A DNA stretch of 36,886 nucleotides from Ruminococcus sp. (GCA_017517145.1 JAFXAJ010000051.1:1-36886), one strand, 5' to 3'. Positions 1 through 8,242 are shown, counted from the first letter of the stretch. The notes: a model not told the origin generated them from the sequence alone. Numbers and translations: made by a program.

Positions 1-120
1 AAATCGGTGCTTATGGCGCAGAGGTCACACCCGTTCCCTTTCCGAACACGGAAGTTAAGCTCTGCCGCGATGATGATACTTGGCTGGCGACGGCCTGGGA
101 AAGTAATGCGGTGCCGGTAT
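1..120 (+). rRNA. rrf: 5S ribosomal RNA
   Basis: The sequence carries the conserved 5S blocks: CCGAACACGGAAGTTAAGC near 42-60, GATGATACTTGGCTGG near 70-85 and GGGAAAGTA near 98-106. The terminal helix pairs CGGTG (5-9) with TGCCG (112-116), so the mature ends are near 3 and 118. It precedes a tRNA gene by about 7 nt, which is typical of the end of an rRNA operon; the 16S and 23S genes would lie upstream of the window. Exact ends are approximate. Confidence 0.93.
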
Positions 121-126
121 TGATGT

Positions 127-202
127 TCCTCCTTAGCTCAGTCGGTAGAGCACTCGGCTGTTAACCGAGTTGTCGCCCGTTCGAGCCGGGCAGGGGGAGC
201 CA
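127..202 (+). tRNA. tRNA-Asn (anticodon GTT)
   Basis: A full 76-nt cloverleaf with encoded CCA. The acceptor stem pairs TCCTCCT (127-133) with AGGGGGA, followed by discriminator G and CCA at 200-202. The D stem is GCTC/GAGC, the anticodon stem is CTCGG/CCGAG with loop CTGTTAA (anticodon 160-162), and the T stem is GCCCG/CGGGC around TTCGAGC. It sits directly behind the 5S gene and is probably co-transcribed with the rRNA operon. Confidence 0.97.
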
Positions 203-207
203 AATAA

Positions 208-237
208 CCTTCGGTATGAAAATACCGGAGGTTTTTT
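208..237 (+). terminator. Rho-independent terminator of the rRNA/tRNA operon
   Basis: A 10-bp stem CCTTCGGTAT/ATACCGGAGG closes a GAAA tetraloop and is followed by six T residues. It begins 6 nt after the tRNA CCA end. Confidence 0.93.
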
Positions 238-346
238 ATTTTCCTTAAATCACTTGGAAATAAATAAACACAATGAGCTGTTTTGTCTAAAATAACGTAA
301 AATAGCAAAAAAATATGGAAATATTGAATTTTTTGTGAATTTGCTA

Positions 347-375
347 TTGACAAATGAAATTAAAATGTATATAAT
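347..375 (+). promoter_or_regulatory. Sigma-A promoter of the choice-of-anchor A gene
   Basis: A perfect consensus: TTGACA at 347-352 and TATAAT at 370-375, separated by 17 bp. The start codon follows at 412 with GGGGGA (400-405) as ribosome binding site. The flanking DNA (240-400) is very AT-rich and shows no other feature. Confidence 0.9.
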
Positions 376-411
376 AAATATGTAAATACAAATTTTAATG
401 GGGGAATTGTA

Positions 412-2121
412 ATGAAAATCAAAAAGAAAGCATTTGCAGGAATTGCAGGCGTAATTACCGCAGGATTGCTGGCAAGCCTTATTAATCCCGGTTTTATGGC
501 TCATTCCGAAAAAAACGAAGACGGTACGTACAATATTACTGATGATAACCGTGATGTGCTGCTGGGAATTGATGATCCCGATGAGTACTTCCTCGGCGCT
601 GCATCGCAGTTTTCGGTTTTTTTGAACGGAGATTTCAATGCAAATCAGTCTGACTGCGAGGGACGACTTGCTGCTGCAGGAAATGCCAATCTCGGCGAAG
701 AAACTCCCTATTATTCCGTCGGCGCTAAGCTGGAAGGTGCAGGAGATGTTGCTCATGTTGTTATCGGCGGCAACACTCTCACAAACTTTGGCGCAAATCA
801 GAAAAATTTCGTAATGGGTGAAAATCTCACAATAGGCGGACAAGTTGCTGAGTATATGGCAAATGGAAATTGTAACGTCTATGTAGGCGAGCTTTTCAGT
901 TTTGAGGAGGAATTCCAGCGCCTTAACGACCGTTCAGATATGCTTGCTGCTGAGGATGCAAACGCTGAGATTATTATTAATAAAGACTACAGCTCTGGTT
1001 GGACTCTCAAGGGCGATGACGATAATCTCAACATTGTTACGCTGACTGAGGAGCAGTTTGAAATTTTCAATGACGGATATATCGACCTTACACTGGATAT
1101 TCCCGAAGGCTCTTATGCTGTTATAAATGTTCCCGGCGAGCAGGTGAATATGCCCCGCACATCGGTTTATATAGCTGATGAAGGCGGTCAGAAAACACCT
1201 ACTTATGAAAATACGCCCCTCCTTTATAACCTTAGCGAAGCAACAAGCTTCCACTATACAGGTTCAATTCAGGGTTCAACTCTTGCTCCCGATGCGGATG
1301 CTACCGGCGATCAGGGAGGTCACGTTGCAGGTGCTACAATTGCAAAGTCATTTGAGGGCGGTATTCAGTTCGGATATTCGAAATTTGATCCTGAATTCCT
1401 TGAAGTTGTAGAACCTGTCACAACAACAACAACAACTACCACTACGACAACAACCACAACAACTACTACTACAACCACCACTACCACAACTACCACAACT
1501 ACCACCACAACCACTACGACAACAACTACAACGACGACCTCCACAACGACAACTACTACTACGACAACTACAGAACCGACGACTACAACAACTACAACGA
1601 CTACTACAGAACCTACTACAACAACAACTACTACCACTTCTACAACTACAACTTCCACTACTACGACAACAACCACTACGACTACAACGACAACCGAGGA
1701 AACTACGACAACCACAACAGAGGATAACAGCCTGATATTTAATGGCTCTGATACAACTACAGAATCTACTACAACCACCACAACAACTACTACTACGACA
1801 ACTACCACTACAACAACATCGACAACAACTACTACAACTACCACTACAACAACATCGACCACAACAACTACAACGACTACTACAACGACCACTACAGAAT
1901 CTACAACTACAACATCCACTACGACAGCTACAACAACCACGACAACAACAACTACTACCGCAGCAACTACAACTAAAAAGACAACAACAAAAAAGACTAC
2001 AACGGCAGCACCTTCTGATTCTCCTAAAACAGGCGATGTCGGATATATTCCTGCTGTAGCTGCTCTCCTTGCAGTTTCAGCCGGTGCACTTGTTCTTCTC
2101 AGAAAAAAGTCTGATAAGTAA
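412..2121 (+). CDS. Choice-of-anchor A family surface protein, Thr-rich, sortase-anchored
   Basis: A 569-residue secreted wall protein. Residues 1-30 are a lysine-rich signal peptide with a hydrophobic core. Residues about 45-330 resemble the choice-of-anchor A adhesin-type domain (FLNGDFNANQSDCEGRLAAAG, followed by glycine-rich strands). Residues about 338-535 are an almost pure threonine tract broken by Ser and Pro-Glu pairs and by one short hydrophobic island (NSLIFNGSD). The end is a sortase signal: SPKTGD, a hydrophobic stretch, then RKKSDK. The tract is probably a stiff, possibly O-glycosylated stalk holding the folded domain off the wall (inference). It is monocistronic, with its own promoter and terminator. 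The ligand is unknown. Confidence 0.88.
   Translation: MKIKKKAFAGIAGVITAGLLASLINPGFMAHSEKNEDGTYNITDDNRDVLLGIDDPDEYFLGAASQFSVFLNGDFNANQSDCEGRLAAAGNANLGEETPYYSVGAKLEGAGDVAHVVIGGNTLTNFGANQKNFVMGENLTIGGQVAEYMANGNCNVYVGELFSFEEEFQRLNDRSDMLAAEDANAEIIINKDYSSGWTLKGDDDNLNIVTLTEEQFEIFNDGYIDLTLDIPEGSYAVINVPGEQVNMPRTSVYIADEGGQKTPTYENTPLLYNLSEATSFHYTGSIQGSTLAPDADATGDQGGHVAGATIAKSFEGGIQFGYSKFDPEFLEVVEPVTTTTTTTTTTTTTTTTTTTTTTTTTTTTTTTTTTTTTTTTSTTTTTTTTTTEPTTTTTTTTTTEPTTTTTTTTSTTTTSTTTTTTTTTTTTTEETTTTTTEDNSLIFNGSDTTTESTTTTTTTTTTTTTTTTTSTTTTTTTTTTTSTTTTTTTTTTTTTESTTTTSTTTATTTTTTTTTTAATTTKKTTTKKTTTAAPSDSPKTGDVGYIPAVAALLAVSAGALVLLRKKSDK
1420..1995 (+). repeat. Low-complexity ACN (threonine) codon tract
   Basis: About 190 codons of mixed ACA, ACT, ACC and ACG encode the Thr stalk. 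The codons are scrambled rather than a uniform triplet repeat. One longer tandem duplication is visible: the block at 1801-1823 recurs at 1837-1859, a 36-bp (12-codon) period. The antisense strand reads as a spurious poly-valine frame. Confidence 0.9.
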
Positions 2122-2130
2122 TTAAAAATT

Positions 2131-2165
2131 AACTGCTCCTGATTTCAAATCGGGAGCAGTTTTTG
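2131..2165 (+). terminator. Rho-independent terminator after the surface protein
   Basis: The stem AACTGCTCC(t)GATTT / AAATCGGGAGCAGTT is followed by a T run. It starts 10 nt after the stop codon and separates the surface protein from spoVAD. Confidence 0.92.
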
Positions 2166-2214
2166 TATTTTTTATACTTTTGCGGATATAATATCCGTGA
2201 AAGGAGTGATTTTT

Positions 2215-3228
2215 ATGCCTCGTTATCTTGAACGTGGTGTATTTACCTATGATACACCGCCGAAAATCGAGAGCTTTGCCGCTGTAGTCGGTGAAAAAGA
2301 AGGAAAAGGCCCTCTGGGAGATTTTTTTGATAAAATTGTCACTGACAGTCATTTTGGGCAGAAAACATGGGAACAGGCGGAAAGTCGGTTTCAGCTGGAG
2401 GCAGTTTCTCTTGCTGTCCGCAAGGCTCAGCTCACCAAAGAGGATATAGATATTATATGTGCAGGTGACCTTATAAACCAGTGTACAGGCTCAACCTATG
2501 GTCTGCGGCAGTTGGAAATCCCTTTTCTGGGGCTGTACGGCGCTTGTTCGACCATGGCGGAGGGACTGATTACCGCTTCTATTCTGGCTGATTCAGGAGC
2601 TGCAAAACGTACTGCTGCCGTTACTTCTTCTCATTTTTCAACGGCTGAACGGCAGTTTCGTGCGCCTTTGTCCTACGGCGGACAGCGTACCCCCACATCT
2701 CAGTGGACCTGTACTGCATCGGGAGCTGTAATTGTATCTGCTGAAAAGGGCGAAATCGCTGTAACAGGGGGATGTATCGGCAGAATTGCTGATATGGATG
2801 TAACTGATATAACAAATATGGGAGCAGCTATGGCTCCTGCGGCTATGGATACTCTTTGCCGTTATTTCAAGACAACAGGAACATCTCCTGCTGACTACGA
2901 TATAATTGTCACAGGTGACCTTGGCAGCGTCGGAAGTAAGCTTCTGGGAGAACTTATGGAGAAACAGGGATATGATATAACGCAGGTGCATCAGGACTGC
3001 GGTGAAATGATATATAATATTGATGAACAGGATGCTCATTGCGGCGGCTCAGGCTGCGGATGTTCGGCTTCTGTGCTGTGCGGGTATTATCTGCCCATGC
3101 TGCAGAAAGGGGCGGTAAAACGGCTTCTCTTTGCTGCTACAGGAGCGCTTATGTCGGTTATGTCGGTGCAGCAGGGTGAATCAATACCTGCAATATCACA
3201 TCTGGTTGAATTGAGGAGGGCGGAATAA
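2215..3228 (+). CDS. spoVAD: Stage V sporulation protein AD
   Basis: This 337-residue protein matches SpoVAD, a thiolase-fold protein of the SpoVA complex that moves dipicolinic acid into the forespore and out at germination. Visible family features are the N-terminal ERGVFTYDTPPKIESFAAVVG, the GLYGACSTMAEGL cysteine segment, HFSTAERQFRAPLSYGGQR, and the C-terminal GGSGCGCSASVL. The start is ATG 2215, served by AAGGAG at 2201-2206; an in-frame GTG at 2197 precedes that site and is rejected. The stop overlaps the spoVAE start by one base (TAATG). No spoVAC lies upstream, where it usually sits. Confidence 0.95.
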   Translation: MPRYLERGVFTYDTPPKIESFAAVVGEKEGKGPLGDFFDKIVTDSHFGQKTWEQAESRFQLEAVSLAVRKAQLTKEDIDIICAGDLINQCTGSTYGLRQLEIPFLGLYGACSTMAEGLITASILADSGAAKRTAAVTSSHFSTAERQFRAPLSYGGQRTPTSQWTCTASGAVIVSAEKGEIAVTGGCIGRIADMDVTDITNMGAAMAPAAMDTLCRYFKTTGTSPADYDIIVTGDLGSVGSKLLGELMEKQGYDITQVHQDCGEMIYNIDEQDAHCGGSGCGCSASVLCGYYLPMLQKGAVKRLLFAATGALMSVMSVQQGESIPAISHLVELRRAE

Positions 3229-3590
3229 TGGTAACAGAGCTTCTGAAAGCCTTTTTAATAGGCGGAATAATTTGTGCAGTGGGGCAGCTTTTTATAGATT
3301 TCACAAAGCTTACTCCTGCACGTATACTGACGGGATTTGTAGTGGCAGGCGTTGTGCTGTCGGCGGTGGGATTATATAAGCCGCTGGTGGAATTTGCAGG
3401 CGCAGGAGCATCCGTACCCCTTACAGGATTCGGACATCTTCTGGCTGAGGGAGTGCGCAAGGCTGTTGATCGTGACGGCTTTGTAGGAGTATTCAGCGGA
3501 GGAATAACAGCTTCATCGGCAGGCATAACGGCAGCGCTTCTGGCAGGACTTGGAGCGTCACTGCTGTTCAGGCAGAAAGATAAGGTATAA
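3228..3590 (+). CDS. spoVAE: Stage V sporulation protein AE
   Basis: A 120-residue hydrophobic protein with three to four membrane segments, of the usual SpoVAE length. Characteristic segments are FLIGGIICAVGQLFID near the N-terminus and GFVGVFSGGITASSAGI in the last third. It is translationally coupled to spoVAD, and a GAGGAGG ribosome binding site lies inside the end of spoVAD. By family knowledge it is a membrane part of the dipicolinate channel in the forespore inner membrane. Confidence 0.94.
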   Translation: MVTELLKAFLIGGIICAVGQLFIDFTKLTPARILTGFVVAGVVLSAVGLYKPLVEFAGAGASVPLTGFGHLLAEGVRKAVDRDGFVGVFSGGITASSAGITAALLAGLGASLLFRQKDKV

Positions 3591-3617
3591 AAAAACCGCC
3601 CTGCAATAACAGGGCGG
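3588..3617 (-). terminator. Terminator at the convergent spoVAE / Wzz-like gene ends
   Basis: The 8-bp stem CCGCCCTG/CAGGGCGG has a 6-nt loop. The run of A residues on its left gives a U tract for minus-strand transcription, so it ends the gene at 3626-5194. The plus-strand side (ATAATTTATT) is weaker but may also stop spoVAE transcripts. Confidence 0.85.
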
Positions 3618-3625
3618 ATAATTTA

Positions 3626-5194
3626 TTACTTTTTCTTTTTATTGTTTTTATTATCGGATTTTTCATCCTTTTCTGTTTCTTTTTCGTCATCAGAAGCATC
3701 GTCTGCATCATCGTCATCATCGTCATCGGCGTTCTTCTTGCCTTCTGCAAGAGCCTGTGCCTTATTGTTGTCGCTGATAATAGCCTGAACGAATGCAATT
3801 GCAAAATATACCATTATGCCTAAAAGTTCAAGCACAATAAGGGGAAGCTTAGCGTTGTCTACTACACGTGAAATCTTGTCAGATGTTGTATTTGTAGCAG
3901 GTACAAGCACGTTATAAGCGTTCTTGAATGTTACATTCTTGTAGTAATCTTCAGATGTATCGCTTACAACTTTTACAAGATTTTCAATTTTAACGCTGAG
4001 TGCAGCAAGGTCAGCTTCAACCTTTTCGTTCATTGACTTAGAACCTGTAGAGTTGTTCTTGAGAGCCTGCTGTCTGTCCTTGTAGTAGTTAATCTGCTGC
4101 TTTGTTGATGCAAGAGAAGATGCGATAAGGTTCTTCTGGTTGAACATCTTGTCGTACTGCTCGGATGCGATAGAAGTCTGAGTATTTGTTTCCTCAGCGC
4201 CGCCGAAAACGAGAACCTGATCCTTTTCGTATTTGTCAATAGCTTCTTCGTAAGCCTTGAGCTGTTCTTCAAGCTCGTCTCTCTGGCGGACAAGCTCCTT
4301 GATGCGGTACTCGTAGTAAGCAAGGGATTCGTCCTTGTTCTTTGTAAGATTATTTACAATTACGTATGAGGAAATCTTGTCGAGGTCGATTGACTTTATA
4401 GTGCTTACTGAAGCGTAGAGGTCCTCAAAAGTATATCCTGTAACAGATGAACGGAAACGTGTTTCATCTTCATCAGCAAGATGCTGAATGTATCTTTTGA
4501 GAGTATCAAGACTGTTGTCGAATACGTCAATAGCTTCTGCGTAGTCGTAATCGCTGTAAACAATAGCGGTAACAGAAGTTCCGAGGGATTCGTTATAGCC
4601 GTAGTTTTCATAGAAATAATTTGTGTACTCGTTCAGGATTCCGTTGAATACTGCAACAGCCTGATCATCAGTGAGGTCAGTGTCATTGTAGTCAAAGGAA
4701 ACAGTATACTGAGTAGGGAAGTAAGCAGTTTCAAGGATTTTTTCAGCAGCGCCGATATTTCCGCTCTGACCGAGAACATTGTCGTATACAGTCAGTCTTT
4801 CAATAGTATCCTTGGGGAGACGTCCCTCGAAAGTAATACCCTGTCTTACTTTTTCAAGCTGTTCAAGGTCGATATTCAGATCAGTGAGAGCAGCCTCAAT
4901 AACAGAGGGATTCTTGATTGTATTGATGTCAAGCTTCATGCCCTTGGGGTCAAGTCCCTTTTCGATACCGTCATAAGAGAAGCTGATAAGAGCTGTAAGC
5001 TCTGCCTTTTTAACGTGAGTAGTAATAGCTGCATAGCATATTGCGGCAACAACGATTACACAGGCAGCAACAATCCACACAAGCAGATACTTTTTCAGTT
5101 TTTTGATAAGAGTTGACAGGGAGAGAACGACACGGTCCTCGTCTTCCTGATTATTCAGCGTAATATTCAGATTACGCTCATCTGATTTTGCCAT
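3626..5194 (-). CDS. Wzz-like polysaccharide chain-length / export membrane protein
   Basis: A 522-residue protein with the polysaccharide co-polymerase layout: a short cytoplasmic N-terminus, TM1 at about 37-57, a large external region with predicted coiled coil around 300-400 (rich in E, Q, K and R), and TM2 at about 450-472. The cytoplasmic tail of about 49 residues is extremely charged, with a seven-Asp run and then Lys/Asp/Asn mixes. Family members set glycan chain length or carry a tyrosine kinase; no kinase domain or Tyr cluster is seen here. The gene stands alone with no glycan cluster beside it. An AGGAGG ribosome binding site and a sigma-A promoter lie upstream. The family is inferred from topology and the N-terminal hydrophobic motif. 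Confidence 0.7.
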   Translation of the reverse strand: MAKSDERNLNITLNNQEDEDRVVLSLSTLIKKLKKYLLVWIVAACVIVVAAICYAAITTHVKKAELTALISFSYDGIEKGLDPKGMKLDINTIKNPSVIEAALTDLNIDLEQLEKVRQGITFEGRLPKDTIERLTVYDNVLGQSGNIGAAEKILETAYFPTQYTVSFDYNDTDLTDDQAVAVFNGILNEYTNYFYENYGYNESLGTSVTAIVYSDYDYAEAIDVFDNSLDTLKRYIQHLADEDETRFRSSVTGYTFEDLYASVSTIKSIDLDKISSYVIVNNLTKNKDESLAYYEYRIKELVRQRDELEEQLKAYEEAIDKYEKDQVLVFGGAEETNTQTSIASEQYDKMFNQKNLIASSLASTKQQINYYKDRQQALKNNSTGSKSMNEKVEADLAALSVKIENLVKVVSDTSEDYYKNVTFKNAYNVLVPATNTTSDKISRVVDNAKLPLIVLELLGIMVYFAIAFVQAIISDNNKAQALAEGKKNADDDDDDDADDASDDEKETEKDEKSDNKNNKKKK

Positions 5195-5262
5195 TTTTAC
5201 CTCCTGAAATATCTAAAATCACAGGCAATACCGCATAAAACGGCAATAAGCCTATTGTTACA

Positions 5263-5291
5263 ATGATAACATTTTATTGCATAAAAGTCAA
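5263..5291 (-). promoter_or_regulatory. Sigma-A promoter of the Wzz-like gene
   Basis: On the minus strand, TTGACT (5286-5291) and TATCAT (5263-5268) are separated by 17 bp. The leader down to the start at 5194 contains two copies of GGCAATA in a short inverted arrangement. The 5292-5365 stretch downstream of glmM has a TTCGGCA/TGCCGAA hairpin without a T run. Confidence 0.7.
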
Positions 5292-5365
5292 TAGGAAATC
5301 AGTATTTCCAGTGTTTTTCGGCAATATGCCGAATCAGCACAGGTGACAGCAGATTTTTTGTGTAA

Positions 5366-6751
5366 TTATAAAGTATAACCCTTAGCTGTGAGAACTTCAA
5401 TTACGCTGTCAACGTATTTACGGCAGATTTCCTCGCTTTCAGCTTCTGCCATAACACGGACAACAGGCTCTGTGCCGCTTTCACGGACGAGCATACGTCC
5501 TGTATCGCCAAGTTCAGCAGACGCCTTTTCAACAGCAGCTACAACATCGGAGTCATTCTGGGCAGCCTTCTTATCTGTAACCTTGACATTGACGAGAACC
5601 TGAGGATATACGGGCATCTGTGCAGCAAGTTCGCTGAGCTTTGCACGCTTTGAAATAATAGCCTGCATGATTTTAAGGCTTGTGAGAATACCATCGCCTG
5701 TTGAAGCATACTTGGAGAAGATAATGTGACCGGACTGCTCGCCGCCGAGACAACATTCATGTTCTTTCATGTACTCATAAACGTACTTGTCGCCTACAGC
5801 TGTTTTAGCATAGTCGATTCCTGCGGCTTCGAGAGCCTTGAACAGACCGAAATTCGACATAACAGTAGCAACAACAGTATTGTTGATAAGCTTTTCACGG
5901 TCCTTCATATATTTTCCGTAGATGTAGAGGATGTGGTCGCCTGTTACCACATTTCCCTTATCGTCAACGCAAAGGCAGCGGTCAGCGTCGCCGTCGTAAG
6001 CAAAGCCTGCGTCAAGGTTGTTTTCAACAACATATTTCTGGAGAACTTCAATATGTGTAGAGCCTGCATTATCATTAATATTTATGCCGTTGGGAGCTGC
6101 GTTGATAACGTAAGTTTCAGCGCCGAGAGCCTCAAAAACAGCCTTTGCAACAGACCATGCAGCGCCGTTTGCGCAGTCAAGACCGATTTTCAATCCCTTG
6201 AATGAGTATACGCCGAGGGAAATGAGATAGCCGATATAGCGGTTTCTGCCTGAAACGTAGTCGATTGAGCGTCCGATTTTCTCATTTTCAGCGTAGGGGA
6301 GTTCATCCCACTTCTGACCGAAAACTTCAAGCTCATTGTCAAGATAAGCTTCAATGAGGTCAATGACATCATCTTCCATTTTCTCGCCGTTTCCGTTGAT
6401 AAGCTTCAAGCCGTTGTCGTGATAGGGATTGTGGCTTGCGGAAATCATAACAGCGCAGTCGAAGCTGTCAACACGTGCTATGTATGCAACAGAGGGAGTG
6501 GGTGTAACATGGAGCAGATAAGCGTCTGCGCCGGAAGCTGTAATACCGCCTACGAGGGAGTATTCAAACATATAGCTTGAACGGCGTGTATCCTTGCCGA
6601 TAACGATTCTTGCGGGAGTATCATCGCCCTTCTGTTTTTTAAGCTCGTTGTAGTACCAGCCGATAAAACGTCCGACTTTGAAAGCGTGTTCAGCGGTAAG
6701 GTTTTTATTTGCGGTTCCTCTGAAACCGTCAGTACCGAAATATTTTCCCAT
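5366..6751 (-). CDS. glmM: Phosphoglucosamine mutase
   Basis: A 461-residue enzyme converting glucosamine-6-phosphate to glucosamine-1-phosphate for UDP-GlcNAc and peptidoglycan synthesis. It begins MGKYFGTDGFRG. The active-site serine loop ISASHNP is at about 103-109 (Ser106), the metal loop is DGDADRC, the sugar loop is GEQSGHI, and the C-terminal phosphate loop is RESGTEPVVRVM. Length is normal. The start at 6751 is chosen because it has AAGGAG at the right distance and the canonical family N-terminus; 24 upstream in-frame residues are leader. It is monocistronic with its own promoter. Confidence 0.97.
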   Translation of the reverse strand: MGKYFGTDGFRGTANKNLTAEHAFKVGRFIGWYYNELKKQKGDDTPARIVIGKDTRRSSYMFEYSLVGGITASGADAYLLHVTPTPSVAYIARVDSFDCAVMISASHNPYHDNGLKLINGNGEKMEDDVIDLIEAYLDNELEVFGQKWDELPYAENEKIGRSIDYVSGRNRYIGYLISLGVYSFKGLKIGLDCANGAAWSVAKAVFEALGAETYVINAAPNGININDNAGSTHIEVLQKYVVENNLDAGFAYDGDADRCLCVDDKGNVVTGDHILYIYGKYMKDREKLINNTVVATVMSNFGLFKALEAAGIDYAKTAVGDKYVYEYMKEHECCLGGEQSGHIIFSKYASTGDGILTSLKIMQAIISKRAKLSELAAQMPVYPQVLVNVKVTDKKAAQNDSDVVAAVEKASAELGDTGRMLVRESGTEPVVRVMAEAESEEICRKYVDSVIEVLTAKGYTL

Positions 6752-6813
6752 AATAGTAATCTCCTTGGAAATAATAATATACTTTTTTATGGTGATACAA
6801 CACACCAATATAT

Positions 6814-6842
6814 ATTTTAACACAAGTTACGACAGGAGTCAA
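6814..6842 (-). promoter_or_regulatory. Sigma-A promoter of glmM
   Basis: On the minus strand, TTGACT (6837-6842) and TAAAAT (6814-6819) have 17-bp spacing. This leaves a leader of about 60 nt before the glmM start at 6751. Confidence 0.75.
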
Positions 6843-6925
6843 GAAAAAATTACAGGAAATTTAAGTGAAAATACGAAAAATTACTGAGCATTTTCCACAA
6901 AAGCGGCTGATTCAATTATATGTAA

Positions 6926-6978
6926 GCGTAATTTTTTGCCGCAGTTCGTATGAAAACGTGTTCATACTATAATTACGC
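6926..6978. other. Nested inverted repeat in the glmM-hrcA divergent region
   Basis: The outer arms GCGTAATT (6926-6933) and AATTACGC (6971-6978) enclose inner arms GTATGAA (6948-6954) and TTCATAC (6961-6967). There is no T run, so it is not a terminator. It lies in a gene-free stretch of about 430 nt (6752-7180), where the only other recognisable items are the two divergent promoters and CIRCE. Its role is unknown. Confidence 0.5.
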
Positions 6979-7080
6979 ATTACCCATTGTGAAGCACGAA
7001 TCAAAACTACGCATTTTCAACAATGTCATAAAATTTCAACGGCATTATTCGTGCAAATCACCAAACAATGAATAAACCCC

Positions 7081-7109
7081 TTGACAAATGCTGATAATAG
7101 TGGTAAATT
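7081..7109 (+). promoter_or_regulatory. Sigma-A promoter of hrcA-grpE
   Basis: TTGACA (7081-7086) and TAAATT (7104-7109) are separated by 17 bp. The CIRCE operator begins 5 bp after the -10 box and so covers the expected transcription start. Confidence 0.88.
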
Positions 7110-7113
7110 AATA

Positions 7114-7140
7114 TTAGCACTCAACGAGAATGAGTGCTAA
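7114..7140. promoter_or_regulatory. CIRCE operator (HrcA binding site)
   Basis: A perfect match to the CIRCE consensus: TTAGCACTC (7114-7122), 9-bp spacer, GAGTGCTAA (7132-7140). HrcA is known to bind this element to repress class I heat-shock genes. It lies between the -10 box and the hrcA start, so the operon is almost certainly autoregulated. Confidence 0.98.
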
Positions 7141-7180
7141 CACCGGAAACGTCACTCTGCTAAGAAAGGAGACTGTCCCC

Positions 7181-8242
7181 ATGGACAACAGAAAATTAAA
7201 GGTTCTTGCGGCTGTGGTTGATGAATATATCCGTACAGGCGAGCCTGTCGGTTCAAAGGCAGTTTCTAAACTGGAGCATATAAACGTTTCTGCCGCTACC
7301 GTCCGTAATGATATGGCTTTGCTTGAACAGCTGGGCTATCTTGAACAGCCCCATACTTCGGCAGGGCGAATCCCCACATATCAGGGCTACAGACTGTATA
7401 TAGATGAGCTTATGACGCTCCCTGAGCTTCCCGATGCGGAAAAAGTCAGGCTTGATGAGCTTCTCGGTGATGAAGATACTCCCGAAGAACTTCTTATACA
7501 GAATGCTGCCACGGCTCTCACAGAGCTGACGCAGTGCGCCGCTGTTGTTACCGATTCCGCACCGAGATTTTCGGTAATTTCAAAGGTTGAGGTCATCCCC
7601 ACAGGTAAAAGGCTCTATGTGATACTCCTTATCACTTCAAACGGAAGTATAAAGAATAAAGCCTGCCGCCTTGAATTTGACCTTAGTCACGAACAGCTTG
7701 ATTTCTTTACAAAGTATATTGACGAGAATCTCAGCGGTGTTTCCGTTGAGGAGCTTTCAGAGGAAATGCTTGATAAGATGATTACTGCCGTTTCGGCGTA
7801 TATGGTCAGCCTTTCACCTCTTGTAAAGGGTATATGCGAGCTTTCGGAGGACCTGAGACAGCAGCATCTCACCGTAAGCGGAAGCGAAAAGCTTCTCTCC
7901 TGCGATGAACTAGATAAAATGGAGGTTGTCCGCTTTATTCAGCATAAAAATGAACTGACCGACCTACTGGAGGATTCATTCAGCGGTATTCAGGTGAAGT
8001 TCGGAGCAGGCGGCAGTTTCGCTATCGGCAATTCAAGCATGATTATGTCGAAATACCGCAAAAAAGGCAGAGAGGCAGGCTCAATCGGAGTTATAGGTCC
8101 CATGCGTGTGGACTATAAGAAGATTATCCCCTATATTGAATACCTCACCCATAAGATAACTGCTCTTATGTCCGAGGATGATAATACAGATGCAGAAACC
8201 GTTATTATTGACGATTCTGCGGAAAGGAGCAGCAATGACTGA
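7181..8242 (+). CDS. hrcA: Heat-inducible transcription repressor HrcA
   Basis: A 353-residue repressor with an N-terminal winged helix (KVLAAVVDEYIRTGEPVGSK, then VSAATVRNDMALLEQLGYL and PHTSAGRIPTYQGYRLYID) and a C-terminal GAF-like region containing GAGGSFAIGNSSMI. The start at 7181 follows AAAGGAG at 7166-7172 and gives the usual N-terminus; the longer frame from 7130 would begin inside CIRCE and is rejected. It is first in the operon and overlaps grpE by 8 bases. It is known to respond to chaperone availability and to bind the CIRCE site just upstream. Confidence 0.97.
   Translation: MDNRKLKVLAAVVDEYIRTGEPVGSKAVSKLEHINVSAATVRNDMALLEQLGYLEQPHTSAGRIPTYQGYRLYIDELMTLPELPDAEKVRLDELLGDEDTPEELLIQNAATALTELTQCAAVVTDSAPRFSVISKVEVIPTGKRLYVILLITSNGSIKNKACRLEFDLSHEQLDFFTKYIDENLSGVSVEELSEEMLDKMITAVSAYMVSLSPLVKGICELSEDLRQQHLTVSGSEKLLSCDELDKMEVVRFIQHKNELTDLLEDSFSGIQVKFGAGGSFAIGNSSMIMSKYRKKGREAGSIGVIGPMRVDYKKIIPYIEYLTHKITALMSEDDNTDAETVIIDDSAERSSND

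Noticed and set aside
250..843. Minus-strand frame of 197 residues over the start of the surface protein gene
   Set aside because: It overlaps a well-supported plus-strand gene with promoter, ribosome binding site and signal peptide. The minus frame has Cys- and Ile-rich composition typical of a shadow.
1365..1940. Antisense poly-valine open frame
   Set aside because: It is the reverse complement of the threonine codon tract and has no ribosome binding site or sensible protein character.
2165..2195. Forespore sigma-G promoter before spoVAD
   Set aside because: The region contains GATATAAT-like sequence but no clear sigma-G -35/-10 pair; expected from biology but not supported by the bases.
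5292..5345. Terminator after glmM
   Set aside because: A TTCGGCA/TGCCGAA hairpin exists but is followed by AAAAC rather than T residues on the minus strand.
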